The position numbers and the translations under genes were made by a program. Below, piece by piece: positions 1 to 8,135 of a stretch of DNA of 64,000 nt. Position 1 is the stretch's first letter; every line of letters begins with the position of its first letter. The stretch lies in contig DATNLZ010000037.1 of assembly GCA_035602605.1 (NCBI GenBank), positions 1 through 64,000 of the forward strand, written 5' to 3'. Origin of the DNA: DASQHY01 sp035602605 (lineage in GTDB: Bacteria; Acidobacteriota; Terriglobia; Acidiferrales; UBA7541). Below the pieces are notes generated by a model. The model did no database searches and was not told the DNA's origin. It worked only from the letters and a program-made list of their open reading frames with translations.

Positions 1-1
1 T

Positions 2-214
2 ACCGGATACCGGCCACAATTTTATTTCCGCACCACCGACGTGACTGGTGACGTGAAGCTGCCATCGGGAGTGGAGATGGTGATGCCGGGAGACAACGTC
101 AGCGCGGAGATCAGTTTGATTACTCCGGTAGCCCTCGAGAAGGGGCTGCGCTTCGCGATTCGCGAAGGCGGCCACACCGTCGGCGCCGGCGCCGTAACCG
201 AGATTATCGAATAA
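2..214 (+). CDS. tuf: Elongation factor Tu, C-terminal end (partial)
   Basis: The reading frame enters from the left edge and encodes about 70 residues of the third (beta-barrel) domain of EF-Tu. The stretches FYFRTTDVTG, MVMPGDN and the ending GAGAVTEIIE are characteristic. EF-Tu delivers aminoacyl-tRNA to the ribosome as a GTP complex. The GTPase domain lies outside the window. The stop is followed after 4 bases by rpsJ, so the str operon appears to run directly into the S10 operon. Identification is firm; only the extent is limited by the window. Confidence 0.97.
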   Translation, partial: TGYRPQFYFRTTDVTGDVKLPSGVEMVMPGDNVSAEISLITPVALEKGLRFAIREGGHTVGAGAVTEIIE

Positions 215-218
215 CCTT

Positions 219-548
219 ATGAGCCAAGGCGACAAAATCCGTATCCGTTTGAAAGCCTACGACCACCGCATTCTCGATCAGTCCACGCGGGAGATTGTGG
301 ACACAGCTCGGCGCACCGGCGCAGGCGTGGCCGGACCCATTCCGCTGCCCACGACCATTAATCGCTGGACGGTGTTGCGCTCGCCGCACGTCGACAAGAA
401 ATCTCGCGAGCAATTTGAGATGCGCACGCACAAGCGCTTGATCGACATCCTCGAGCCTACCCCGGACACGGTGGACGCATTGATGAAGCTCGATCTGCCC
501 CCAGGCGTAGATGTGGAAATCAAGGCCTTCGGACACGCAGCAAAGTAG
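219..548 (+). CDS. rpsJ: 30S ribosomal protein S10
   Basis: S10 is a 30S head protein that also acts as NusE in transcription antitermination with NusB (a nusB gene lies at 50900). The protein has 109 residues against about 102 in the family, with the typical IRIRLKAYDHR start, the PLPT loop and the RTHKRLIDI segment. It is the first gene of the S10 block and follows tuf by 4 bases. Its TAG stop overlaps a GTG that opens the rplC frame, although a later rplC start is preferred. Confidence 0.98.
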   Translation: MSQGDKIRIRLKAYDHRILDQSTREIVDTARRTGAGVAGPIPLPTTINRWTVLRSPHVDKKSREQFEMRTHKRLIDILEPTPDTVDALMKLDLPPGVDVEIKAFGHAAK

Positions 549-598
549 TGCTTGCAGCAAGCGACGGAATGCAACGAATGGCGGAAGAGAGCGAAGCG

Positions 599-1288
599 AT
601 GGCCGTGGATGGAATTCTGGGTATCAAGCTGGGAATGACACAATACTTTGCCGCGGACGGCACGATGAAGCCGTGTACGGTCCTGCAGGCGGGTCCCTGC
701 GTTGTGGTGCAGCGCCGCACGAAAAACATCGATGGCTACGACGCCGTGCAGCTTGGACTGGTCGAGTTCATCAAGCCGCAGAGACTGACCAAAGCGATGA
801 CCGGCCATTTCAAGAAATCTGATGTTGCGCCGATGCGCGTGCTGCGCGAAGTGCGCCTTGCAGTTTCCGATGACGAATCAAAAGTCGGGGACCGAGTGCT
901 TGTTGACCGCTTCCAGGCCGGTGAGCTGGTGGACGTCATCGGCGTGAGCAAAGGGAAGGGTTTTCAGGGTGCCGTTAAGCGCTGGCACTTTCGCGGCGGT
1001 GACGCTACCCACGGCTCGATGTTCCATCGCGCACCGGGCGGTATCGGTGGCAGCTCATTTCCGTCGCGTGTCTGGCCGGGGCAACACTTTCCCGGGCACA
1101 TGGGAAACCAGCGAGTGACTGCGAAAAATCTGGAAGTCGTAAAAATTGATGCCGATGAAAATCTGCTTCTGGTGTGCGGGTCAGTCCCGGGTCCGGCAGG
1201 AGCCTATATTTTGATCCATCGAGCGAAGACAGGACAAGCACGCCCGCGGAAGACCAGTCCGCCGAAGACCAGTCCAAAAGGAAGCTGA
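599..1288 (+). CDS. rplC: 50S ribosomal protein L3
   Basis: L3 binds 23S rRNA near the peptidyl transferase centre and initiates 50S assembly. The core begins GILGIKLGMTQ and includes the conserved GGxxTHGSMFHRAPGG-type loop and PGHMGNQRVT. I chose ATG 599 because GGAAGAG lies just upstream and the L3 core starts right after it; in-frame GTG 548 and ATGs 569 and 578 are possible alternatives. The product is 229 residues, slightly longer than usual, with a C-terminal tail holding a short KTSP duplication. rplD starts 2 bases after its stop. Confidence 0.95.
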   Translation: MAVDGILGIKLGMTQYFAADGTMKPCTVLQAGPCVVVQRRTKNIDGYDAVQLGLVEFIKPQRLTKAMTGHFKKSDVAPMRVLREVRLAVSDDESKVGDRVLVDRFQAGELVDVIGVSKGKGFQGAVKRWHFRGGDATHGSMFHRAPGGIGGSSFPSRVWPGQHFPGHMGNQRVTAKNLEVVKIDADENLLLVCGSVPGPAGAYILIHRAKTGQARPRKTSPPKTSPKGS

Positions 1289-1290
1289 CG

Positions 1291-2094
1291 ATGCCGGTCG
1301 TAGATGTGATGAATCTTGAAGGCAAGAAAGTGGGGCAGGTGGCGCTGGCCGACGCGGTTTTTTCCGCGAAGGTGAATCCTCACCTCCTGCATGAGACGGT
1401 GCGCTGGTATCTTGCTGGTCAGCGCGCAGGCACGCACAAGACCAAGGGACGTGGCGAAGTCAGCGGTGCCGGTCGCAAGCTTTGGAAGCAAAAGGGTACC
1501 GGCCGCGCCCGTGTGGGTTCGATTCGCTCGTCCCTTTGGCGCAAGGGCGGAACCGTTCACGGTCCACAGCCGAGGGATTATTCCTATCGTCTGCCGCACA
1601 AGGTTGTTTTGGGCGCGCTGCGCTCGGCGCTATCTGCGAAGCTGGCCGAGCAGAAGCTCACGGTCATTGATGGATGGGAGCTCGATTCGCACAAGACCAA
1701 AGCTTTGCGCCTTTCGCTCGGGCGATTGGGCAAGGATGCACGCACCGCATTGCTGGTTGTGCATGGCGAAAATCGCAACTTGGATTTGGCCAGCCGCAAT
1801 CTTGAAGGGGTAAAGTTGGTTCGCCCTGCTGCGCTGCAGGCTTACGACTTGCTTCGCCATGACCACTTAATCGTTTCGAAAGATGTTGCGGTACGGCTCG
1901 GAACTACGCTTGCCGCGGTTCGGCCCGAGCCCGCGGAGTTGATCGAAACCATTGCCCCAGCGCCAGCGATCGAAAGGCCCGAGGCCCCGGCAAAGAAAAA
2001 GGCGGCAGCGGCACGAAAAACCTCCGGTGGCAAAAAGACGCCGGGTAAGAAAAAAGCGGCGCCCAAATCCGGCAAAAAGAAAGAAAAGGAATAA
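1291..2094 (+). CDS. rplD: 50S ribosomal protein L4 with long basic tail
   Basis: L4 lines the exit tunnel and in some bacteria autoregulates the S10 operon. ATG 1291 follows the rplC stop closely and gives the expected N-terminus. The conserved loop GRGEVSGAGRKLWKQKGTGRARVGS is at about residues 50-75. At 267 residues it is around 60 longer than typical L4. The extra length is a C-terminal Ala/Lys/Pro tail (from about residue 215) rich in AKKK and GKKK. The tail is low complexity and probably disordered. Confidence 0.96.
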   Translation: MPVVDVMNLEGKKVGQVALADAVFSAKVNPHLLHETVRWYLAGQRAGTHKTKGRGEVSGAGRKLWKQKGTGRARVGSIRSSLWRKGGTVHGPQPRDYSYRLPHKVVLGALRSALSAKLAEQKLTVIDGWELDSHKTKALRLSLGRLGKDARTALLVVHGENRNLDLASRNLEGVKLVRPAALQAYDLLRHDHLIVSKDVAVRLGTTLAAVRPEPAELIETIAPAPAIERPEAPAKKKAAAARKTSGGKKTPGKKKAAPKSGKKKEKE

Positions 2095-2097
2095 GTT

Positions 2098-2394
2098 ATG
2101 GCGATCACCGCTTTTCAGATCATTCGCCGCCCGATCATCACCGAAAAAGGTCTCGGCGTGAAAGAGACCCAGCACACGGTCGTCTTTGAGGTTGCTGTGG
2201 CGGCTTCCAAGACGCAGATCAAAGAAGCTGTACAGAAAATTTTTAAAGTGAAGGTTGACGGCGTGCGCACCGCAAATTTTCACGGAAAATTTCGCCGCCG
2301 CGGCCGCGCCGAAGGGTATCGCCGGGACTGGAAAAAGGCTTACGTGAAGCTGGCGCCTGGCGAAAAAATGATTGAGTACGCCGATACTTTGTGA
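2098..2394 (+). CDS. rplW: 50S ribosomal protein L23
   Basis: L23 sits at the tunnel exit and is the docking site for trigger factor and SRP. The 98-residue protein has the usual IIRRPIITEK start, the VAVAASKTQIKEAVQKIF segment and the GKFRRRGRAEGYRRDWKKAYV rRNA-binding extension. It starts 3 bases after rplD and is followed 21 bases later by rplB. Nothing is unusual apart from position in an unbroken operon. Confidence 0.97.
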   Translation: MAITAFQIIRRPIITEKGLGVKETQHTVVFEVAVAASKTQIKEAVQKIFKVKVDGVRTANFHGKFRRRGRAEGYRRDWKKAYVKLAPGEKMIEYADTL

Positions 2395-2415
2395 GCGACT
2401 AGGTACGAGGGCACT

Positions 2416-3237
2416 ATGGCACTAAAAAGTTTTAACCCATATACCGCGTCGCGGCGTTTCGTGACCATGCTCGATAAGAGCGAAATCACGAAAGAGACGC
2501 CGGAGAAATCGCTCCTGGAGCCCAAGAAGCGCACCGGTGGACGCAATTCGCATGGTGAAATCACGTCGTGGCACCGCGGTGGGGGCCACAAAAAACAATA
2601 TCGGACAGTGGATTTCCGGCGGGATAAAAAAGGTATTCCGGCGAAAGTCGCGGCAATTGAATACGACCCCAATCGCTCCGCTCGTCTGGCGCTGCTGCAT
2701 TATGCCGACGGCGAAAAACGCTACATCCTGCATCCTGTGGGGCTGCAAGTGGGCATGACTGTGCAGACCGGTGAGGGCGCAGATATTCTTCCCGGGAACG
2801 CGTTGTTGATTCGCCATATTCCGCCCGGCACGATGGTCCACAACCTCGAGCTATACCCTGGGAAAGGCGCGCAAGTGGTTCGCTCTGCCGGTGGGGCGGC
2901 GCAGCTGCTCAGTAAAGAAGGGGACGTCGCGCTCATCAAGCTGCCTTCCGGTGAGGTGCGCAAGTTTGCTGTCGATTGCATGGCCACGATCGGCCAGATC
3001 GGCAATTTGGATCATGAGAACGTCACCTATGGCAAGGCTGGCCGCACGCGCTGGCATGGCAAGCGGCCCACGGTCCGCGGCGTGGCAATGAATCCGGTCG
3101 ATCATCCGCACGGCGGCGGTGAAGGGCGCGTGAAGGGCAACCATCCGCAAACGCCGTGGGGTTTTCCAACTCTTGGCGCGAAGACGCGCAGAAATCGCCG
3201 GACTGACAAGGCCATTGTTCAGCGGCGCAAGGCGTAA
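2416..3237 (+). CDS. rplB: 50S ribosomal protein L2
   Basis: L2 is needed for subunit association and peptidyl transferase activity. The 273-residue length is typical. The protein shows GGRNSHGEITSWHRGGGHK near the N-terminus and, near the C-terminus, GVAMNPVDHPHGGGEG, which carries the conserved His of the catalytic-centre loop. In most bacteria rpsS follows directly; here a 346-base gap holds an additional gene (3258-3575). Confidence 0.98.
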   Translation: MALKSFNPYTASRRFVTMLDKSEITKETPEKSLLEPKKRTGGRNSHGEITSWHRGGGHKKQYRTVDFRRDKKGIPAKVAAIEYDPNRSARLALLHYADGEKRYILHPVGLQVGMTVQTGEGADILPGNALLIRHIPPGTMVHNLELYPGKGAQVVRSAGGAAQLLSKEGDVALIKLPSGEVRKFAVDCMATIGQIGNLDHENVTYGKAGRTRWHGKRPTVRGVAMNPVDHPHGGGEGRVKGNHPQTPWGFPTLGAKTRRNRRTDKAIVQRRKA

Positions 3238-3257
3238 GGGGACTTAGGGGCAGGTTC

Positions 3258-3575
3258 ATGAGAGCGTCACGAACAACTCGAACATCATCCCGGCGTAGCG
3301 GGCGCGCGCGCAAGGTGGTGGCTAAGCGCGTTCCGGCGAAGGCGGCAAAGGCGGCAAAGCCCGCCGCTCGCGTGGCACCGGCTCCGCCGCAAGTGGTGCT
3401 TTACCGGCTGTGCAAGCCCGGCTGGTCGGTAACCGTGGAAAAAACGCCGAATGCTCAGGGCACGCGGTTTGTTTGTCCTTTTTGTCCGTTGTCGCATCGC
3501 GTTCCGGGGCCGGTGCGCGGGTTTCGTAAAGTGCGTCGCGCCCAGTGGATCAAGCTGCGGCGCATTGAGGAGTAG
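3258..3575 (+). CDS. Unrecognised small basic Cys-containing protein in S10 operon
   Basis: I do not recognise this 105-residue protein. It lies in the usually invariant rplB-rpsS junction, with a purine-rich AGGGGCAGG before ATG 3258 and rpsS 8 bases after its stop, so it should be made with ribosomal proteins. Residues 1-45 are an Arg/Lys/Ala/Pro low-complexity arm. Residues 46-105 look folded, with Cys52, the pair Cys73-x2-Cys76 and His80 as a possible zinc site, then a basic end (VRGFRKVRRAQWIKLRR). The composition suits an RNA-binding or ribosome-associated role, which is inference. It shows no obvious relation to L36, S14 or L24. Confidence 0.8.
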   Translation: MRASRTTRTSSRRSGRARKVVAKRVPAKAAKAAKPAARVAPAPPQVVLYRLCKPGWSVTVEKTPNAQGTRFVCPFCPLSHRVPGPVRGFRKVRRAQWIKLRRIEE

Positions 3576-3583
3576 GAGAGTCA

Positions 3584-3940
3584 ATGGCACGTTCTTTGAA
3601 GAAGGGGCCGTTTGTAGACGGCCACTTGCAGCAAAAACTGGAAGCGCTTAATTCGCGCAACGAGAAAAAAGTGGTAAAGACCTGGTCACGGCGGTCGACG
3701 ATTGTGCCCGACATGGTGGGTCATACCATCGCAGTACATAACGGAAGAAAATTCATTCCCGTGTATGTTACTGAGCAGATGGTTGGTCACAAGCTTGGTG
3801 AGTTTTCGCCGACGCGCACGTTTAAAGGTCACGCGGTGAAGGCCGCGCTCGAGCGGGCTGCCGGCGTAGCCCCGGCACCTGGCGCGGGAGCACCGGGACC
3901 GGCGGGAGGCGGCGCGGGCGCACCCGCGCCGAAGGCCTAA
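3584..3940 (+). CDS. rpsS: 30S ribosomal protein S19 with Ala/Pro/Gly tail
   Basis: S19 forms a 30S head complex with S13 and contacts the A-site region. The core (MARSLKKGPFVDGHL, then WSRRSTIVPDMVGHTIAVHNGRKFIPV and KLGEFSPTRTFKGH) is standard. The protein has 118 residues against about 92. The surplus is a C-terminal Ala/Pro/Gly-rich low-complexity tail (residues about 88-118). A good GGAGAG precedes the ATG. Confidence 0.97.
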   Translation: MARSLKKGPFVDGHLQQKLEALNSRNEKKVVKTWSRRSTIVPDMVGHTIAVHNGRKFIPVYVTEQMVGHKLGEFSPTRTFKGHAVKAALERAAGVAPAPGAGAPGPAGGGAGAPAPKA

Positions 3941-3943
3941 CCG

Positions 3944-4459
3944 ATGGCAAACACTGTTCTTGCGACACCGTCAATTGAAGCGCATGCCATGGCGAAACAC
4001 GTGCGTATGTCACCGCAGAAAGTACGCCTGGTGGTTGATTTGATTCGCGGGCAGCGTGCCGAAAGCGCGTTGCACATTTTGCGCTTCACGCCCAAGCGCG
4101 CCGCGCGCGACGTTGAGAAAGTCTTGCGGAGCGCAATCGCTAATGCCGAGCGCAAAGCTGAAGACGCTGGCGCCGCACTTGATGTTGACGAGCTCTTCGT
4201 TTCCCGCGCGTTTGTGAATGAAGGCTCGCGCTGGAAACGCTTGCGCCCCGCACCAATGGGCCGCGCGTTCCGGTACGTAAAGCGCACCAGCCACATTGTA
4301 GTCGGTGTAGCCGAACATCACGTGGCCGCGCAGGAGCGCGTCGCCGCCGAGGCCGCCGAGGCCCAAGCGCATACCGGCGTGCGTGGGGCAGTGCGCAAGG
4401 CTCGGAAGGCGCTGGCGACTAAAAAATCGCCAGTTAAATCTAAGAAGCCCAAGAAGTAG
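3944..4459 (+). CDS. rplV: 50S ribosomal protein L22, extended
   Basis: L22 contributes to the exit tunnel and its constriction. The core includes AKHVRMSPQKVRLVVDLIRGQ and the loop LRPAPMGRAFRYVKRTSHI. At 171 residues it is about 55 longer than usual because of an Ala/Glu-rich then Lys-rich C-terminal tail. ATG 3944 keeps the normal segment IEAHAMAKHVR; ATG 3989 would truncate it. Only 3 bases separate it from rpsS. Confidence 0.95.
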   Translation: MANTVLATPSIEAHAMAKHVRMSPQKVRLVVDLIRGQRAESALHILRFTPKRAARDVEKVLRSAIANAERKAEDAGAALDVDELFVSRAFVNEGSRWKRLRPAPMGRAFRYVKRTSHIVVGVAEHHVAAQERVAAEAAEAQAHTGVRGAVRKARKALATKKSPVKSKKPKK

Positions 4460-4469
4460 GAGGAAAGAA

Positions 4470-5129
4470 TTGGGGCAGAAAACACATCCGTACGGATTTC
4501 GCCTGGGTTACAACAAGACTTGGAAGTCGCGTTGGTTCGCCAACCGTGACTATGCCAACCTGCTGCACGAAGATGTGTTACTTCGCCGGCAATTGAAGGA
4601 TCGCCTGAAGTCCGCAGGGGTCAATTCGATTGATATCGAGCGGGCCGCCAACAAGCTGGTGGTGCGAATTTATACGGCGCGTCCCGGTATCATCATCGGC
4701 CGCAAAGGCGCGGAGATCGACAAACTGAAAACCGATGTGCAGAAGCGCACCAAGCGCGAAGTGCATATTGATATTCAGGAAGTGCATCGTCCGGAGCTGG
4801 ATGCCCAGTTGGTCGCGGAATCCATTTCATTGCAGCTCGAGAAGCGCGTAGCGTTTCGCCGCGCCATGCGCAAAGCGGTGGACTCGGCGCTGCGCTTCGG
4901 CTGTAAAGGAATTAAGGTTCGTGTCGGGGGGCGCCTCAACGGCGCGGAAATCGCTCGCAAGGAGTGGTATTTGCAAGGGCGCTTGCCTTTGCAGACGTTG
5001 CGCGCCGATATTGATTTCGGTTTTGCGCAGGCGTACACCACCTACGGAGTGATTGGCGTAAAATGCTGGATCTATCAGGGTGAAAAAATTCCTGAGCGCA
5101 GCCAGAAAACCGAAAAGCCCGCTGCGTAG
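4470..5129 (+). CDS. rpsC: 30S ribosomal protein S3 (TTG start)
   Basis: S3 lines the mRNA entry tunnel and has helicase activity. The start is TTG 4470, preceded by a strong TAGGAGGAAAG, giving the normal GQKTHPYGFRLGYNKTW start; no ATG fits. The KH domain carries ARPGIIIGRKGAEIDKL at about residues 70-90. The C-terminal half has KVRVGGRLNGAEIARKEW. It is 219 residues long, and rplP follows after 38 bases. Confidence 0.96.
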   Translation: MGQKTHPYGFRLGYNKTWKSRWFANRDYANLLHEDVLLRRQLKDRLKSAGVNSIDIERAANKLVVRIYTARPGIIIGRKGAEIDKLKTDVQKRTKREVHIDIQEVHRPELDAQLVAESISLQLEKRVAFRRAMRKAVDSALRFGCKGIKVRVGGRLNGAEIARKEWYLQGRLPLQTLRADIDFGFAQAYTTYGVIGVKCWIYQGEKIPERSQKTEKPAA

Positions 5130-5167
5130 ACTGGTGAACTGAAGGGAACAAGTCCAGGCAAACGATT

Positions 5168-5584
5168 ATGTTGATGCCCAAAAAAGTAAAGTACCGCAAG
5201 CAACAGCGCGGTCGGCGTTGCGGTAAGGCATGGCGCGGTGGTGAGCTTTCCTTTGGTGAATATGGTTTGAAGGCCATGGAAGCTGCCTGGATTACCGATC
5301 GCCAGATCGAAGCTTCGCGCGTGGCGATCACGCGTTTCATCAAACGCGGCGGCAAATTATGGATCCGTATTTTTCCGGATAAGCCTTTCACCAAGAAGCC
5401 GGCGGAAACCCGCATGGGTAAAGGTAAAGGCGCTCCGGAGCGTTGGGTGGCTCCTGTGAAGCCGGGAAGGGTGATGTTTGAGATGGCTGGCGTGGATTTG
5501 GCCACGGCCAAAGAGGCTATGCAATTAGCCGCGCACAAGCTGCCCATCCCGACAAAATTTGTTACGCGTGCAGGGAGTTTCTAG
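5168..5584 (+). CDS. rplP: 50S ribosomal protein L16
   Basis: L16 helps form the A-site tRNA binding region of the 50S subunit. It is 138 residues long and starts MLMPKKVKYRKQQRGR as in the family. The segment GKGKGAPERWVAPVKPGRVMFEM contains the conserved loop near the peptidyl transferase centre. The N-terminal RRCGKAWRGGE differs from the common KGxAxRG, a small oddity of unknown meaning. rpmC follows 2 bases after the stop. Confidence 0.97.
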   Translation: MLMPKKVKYRKQQRGRRCGKAWRGGELSFGEYGLKAMEAAWITDRQIEASRVAITRFIKRGGKLWIRIFPDKPFTKKPAETRMGKGKGAPERWVAPVKPGRVMFEMAGVDLATAKEAMQLAAHKLPIPTKFVTRAGSF

Positions 5585-5586
5585 AG

Positions 5587-5793
5587 ATGCCACGGCGAAT
5601 CGAGAGATTGCGGGACACCGATGTCAAAGAACTGGAAGTCCAGCAGCGGGAGCTCTCCGAGCAGATCTTTCGCCTGCGCTTTCAGTTGACCACCGGCCAG
5701 GCAGAAGCGCTTAAGCGCCTGCGGCTGGCCCGCAAAGATTTGGCGCGCATCAAAACTCTCTTGCGCGAGCGCGAGTTGAAGAAGGCGGGTTAA
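5587..5793 (+). CDS. rpmC: 50S ribosomal protein L29
   Basis: L29 is a small helical protein beside L23 at the tunnel exit. The 68 residues form two helices, with LRDTDVKELEVQQRELSEQIFRLRFQ in the first and LARKDLARIKTLLRERELK in the second. The length and the position between rplP and rpsQ are canonical. The spacer to rpsQ is 22 bases. Confidence 0.95.
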   Translation: MPRRIERLRDTDVKELEVQQRELSEQIFRLRFQLTTGQAEALKRLRLARKDLARIKTLLRERELKKAG

Positions 5794-5815
5794 GTCAGCA
5801 ATTTGAGGAAGGATT

Positions 5816-6115
5816 ATGGAAACTGAAGCCCCCAAAACGTTACCCGCCCCGGCGGAACGGCACGTGCGGCAGGAAAAAATTGGCCGCGTCACGAGCGCCA
5901 AGATGCAAAAGACAATCGTGGTCGAGGTTGTTCGGTTGGTACAGCATCGCCTGTACCACCGCGTGATGAGGGTCTCGAAGAAATTTTACGCTCATGACGA
6001 GCAGCGTGAAGCGCGTCCGGGCGATACGGTGCGAATCGTCGAGACGCGTCCCATGTCGAAATTGAAGCGCTGGCGCCTGGTGGAAGTGGTCGCGCGACGC
6101 ACGACCGTGGAATAG
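5816..6115 (+). CDS. rpsQ: 30S ribosomal protein S17
   Basis: S17 is a primary 16S-binding protein with an OB fold. The family core runs from KIGRVTSAKMQKTIVVEVVRLVQH to the RIVETRPMSKLKRWRLVEVV end. The 99-residue product has an N-terminal extension of about 18 residues (acidic then Pro/Ala-rich). ATG 5816 has GAGGAAGG just upstream, so the extension is likely translated. Confidence 0.96.
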   Translation: METEAPKTLPAPAERHVRQEKIGRVTSAKMQKTIVVEVVRLVQHRLYHRVMRVSKKFYAHDEQREARPGDTVRIVETRPMSKLKRWRLVEVVARRTTVE

Positions 6116-6149
6116 CCATGCGAACGGATAAGGAATTGGAGCCACTGCC

Positions 6150-6518
6150 ATGATTCAGATGCGAACCTGGCTGACCGTAGCCGACAATTCCGGTGCGCGC
6201 CAGCTGATGTGCATTCATCCGCTCGGTGGGGATGCCGGCCTCAAGGCTGGCCTTGGCGACATTATCACCGCTTCGGTTAAGGAGGCGGCGCCGGATAGTC
6301 AGATTAAGCAGGGTAAGGTAGTTCGCGCCGTGGTGGTGCGCATGCGCAAAGAGCATCGGCGTAAGGACGGCACGTACATCCGGTTTGACGATAATGCTGC
6401 AGTGCTCATCAACGAAACCGGCGAGCCGGTGGGTACCCGGGTATTCGGGCCGGTGGCACGCGAGCTGCGTGAAAAAAAATTTGCCAAGATCGTTTCTCTG
6501 GCTCCGGAAGTGTGGTAA
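6150..6518 (+). CDS. rplN: 50S ribosomal protein L14
   Basis: L14 lies on the interface surface and is the target of the silencing factor RsfS. The 122 residues start MIQMRTWLTVADNSGARQLMCI and end with the usual FAKIVSLAPEVW. The length and sequence are canonical. rplX begins 3 bases after its stop. Confidence 0.98.
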   Translation: MIQMRTWLTVADNSGARQLMCIHPLGGDAGLKAGLGDIITASVKEAAPDSQIKQGKVVRAVVVRMRKEHRRKDGTYIRFDDNAAVLINETGEPVGTRVFGPVARELREKKFAKIVSLAPEVW

Positions 6519-6521
6519 GCG

Positions 6522-6869
6522 ATGAGAAAGAAACAAACCATTCGTCACACCGTCAGTATTCGTAAGGGCGATCAAGTCCGCGTCATGAGCGGGCGCGACC
6601 GCGGCAAGACCGGCCGCGTGCTATCGGTGAATCCTTATAAGAATTCGGTGACGGTCGAGCACGCCAGCATGATCAAGCGGCACACTCGCCCCAACCCGGC
6701 GAAGAACATTAAGGGAGGCATTGCCGAGCGCGAAGGCTCGCTTGCGATCTCCAATGTCTTGCTAGTTTGCCCTTCGTGCAACAAACATACGCGCCTCGGC
6801 CATTCCATTCTGCCCGATGGCACCAAAGCACGCGCTTGTCGCCGGTGCGGCGCGACGCTCGAGAAGTAA
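6522..6869 (+). CDS. rplX: 50S ribosomal protein L24 with C-terminal zinc ribbon
   Basis: L24 is an assembly initiator of the 50S subunit. A KOW motif lies near the N-terminus (IRKGDQVRVMSGRDRGKTGRV). The C-terminal part has two CxxC pairs (CPSC near residue 86 and CRRC near residue 106), which would bind zinc; many bacterial L24 proteins have this ribbon while E. coli lacks it. The protein is 115 residues. It is tightly spaced after rplN. Confidence 0.96.
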   Translation: MRKKQTIRHTVSIRKGDQVRVMSGRDRGKTGRVLSVNPYKNSVTVEHASMIKRHTRPNPAKNIKGGIAEREGSLAISNVLLVCPSCNKHTRLGHSILPDGTKARACRRCGATLEK

Positions 6870-6914
6870 GCAGGAAGACATGGCCGAGAACACGAGACAA
6901 GAGAACACGAAACA

Positions 6915-7457
6915 ATGATGAGCCGAATGCATGAACGCTACCGCACCGACGTGGTCCCCGCGTTGATGAAGCGCTTTGGGTGGAAGAATCCGATGGCCGT
7001 GCCCAAAGTGGCCAAAGTTGTGATCAATATCGGATTAGGCGAGGCCAGCCAAAACGTCAAGCTGCTGGATGTGGCCGTAGCCGAGCTTGGCCAGATCACC
7101 GGCCAGAAGGCTGTGGTGACGCGCGCGAAAAAATCCATCGCGAATTTTAAGATTCGCAAAGGTATGCCTATCGGATGTTGCGTCACGCTTCGCGGCGACC
7201 GCATGTATGAATTTCTCGATCGCTTGTGCAACGTCGTTCTTCCACGTGTGCGCGACTTTCGGGGCCTGCCGCCCAACGCCTTCGACGGACGCGGCAATTA
7301 CACTTTGGGTTTGAAAGACCAGCTCGTGTTTCCGGAAATCGATTACACGCGTGTCGACAAGATCAAGGGAATGAATATCACCATGACTACGACCGCGCGA
7401 AACGACGAAGAGGGCCGCGAGCTGTTGAAGCTGCTGGGCGTTCCGCTCCGCACCTAA
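6915..7457 (+). CDS. rplE: 50S ribosomal protein L5
   Basis: L5 binds 5S rRNA and contacts P-site tRNA. The 180-residue protein has KVAKVVINIGLGEA, the ITGQKAVVTRAKKSIANFKIRKGMPIGC region and FRGLPPNAFDGRGNYTLG. Two adjacent ATGs (6915, 6918) could start it. It shares the usual order rplX-rplE-rpsZ. Confidence 0.97.
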   Translation: MMSRMHERYRTDVVPALMKRFGWKNPMAVPKVAKVVINIGLGEASQNVKLLDVAVAELGQITGQKAVVTRAKKSIANFKIRKGMPIGCCVTLRGDRMYEFLDRLCNVVLPRVRDFRGLPPNAFDGRGNYTLGLKDQLVFPEIDYTRVDKIKGMNITMTTTARNDEEGRELLKLLGVPLRT

Positions 7458-7491
7458 CAGGTATGGCAACTGCAGAAACCGAGGAGAACCA

Positions 7492-7677
7492 ATGGCCCGA
7501 ACCAGTCAATTCGCCAAGATGCGTCGCAAACCGAAATTCAAGGTGCGCGTTCGCAACCGTTGCCGTCTGTGCGGCCGCCCGCGCGGCTTTATCCGCAAGT
7601 TTGAAATGTGCCGCATCTGCTTCCGCGGTTTGGCGCTCAAGGGCGAAATTCCTGGCGTGACCAAGGCCAGCTGGTAA
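7492..7677 (+). CDS. rpsZ: 30S ribosomal protein S14, zinc type
   Basis: This is the short (61-residue) zinc-binding form of S14. Two CxxC pairs are visible (CRLC and CRIC) around the RPRGFIRKFEM loop. S14 assembles late in the 30S head. The C-terminal GEIPGVTKASW is characteristic. It starts after a GAGGAG-like sequence in the rplE-rpsZ spacer. Confidence 0.97.
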   Translation: MARTSQFAKMRRKPKFKVRVRNRCRLCGRPRGFIRKFEMCRICFRGLALKGEIPGVTKASW

Positions 7678-7688
7678 GGATAGGAACA

Positions 7689-8087
7689 ATGCAGACTGAT
7701 CCCATTGCTGATTTGCTGACACGGATTCGCAACGCCGCTCGTGCCAAACATGCGCGCGTCGATGTGCCCGCGTCAAAAATGAAAACCGAGATCGCCCGCA
7801 TCCTGAAAGAGGAGGGCTACATCTCGACCTTTAAGCTCGTCGAGGAAAACAAAGTCCGCAAGACACTCCGTGTGTTTCTCAAGTACACGCCGGATCGCCG
7901 CAGCGTGATTACCGGGCTGAAGCGTATTTCGAGGCCTGGCAGCCGCCGCTATCTTGGCGTATCGGAGATTCGTCCCGTTGTGGGGGGCCTGGGCATCAAC
8001 ATTTTGACCACTCCGAGCGGGCTTATGACCGGACGCGCCGCGCGTAAAGCGCGTGTTGGCGGCGAATTGCTTTGCGAGGTTTGGTAG
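7689..8087 (+). CDS. rpsH: 30S ribosomal protein S8
   Basis: S8 binds the central domain of 16S rRNA and in enterobacteria represses the spc operon. ATG 7689 gives the standard MQTDPIADLLTRIRNAARAKH; a longer in-frame opening inside rpsZ is not needed. The end TPSGLMTGRAARKARVGGELLCEVW is the conserved RNA-binding tail. The length is 132 residues. Confidence 0.97.
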   Translation: MQTDPIADLLTRIRNAARAKHARVDVPASKMKTEIARILKEEGYISTFKLVEENKVRKTLRVFLKYTPDRRSVITGLKRISRPGSRRYLGVSEIRPVVGGLGINILTTPSGLMTGRAARKARVGGELLCEVW

Positions 8088-8135
8088 AAACGTTTTATCA
8101 ACAAGAATCCGGGAACCGAGGTTTAGGCGAAACAC

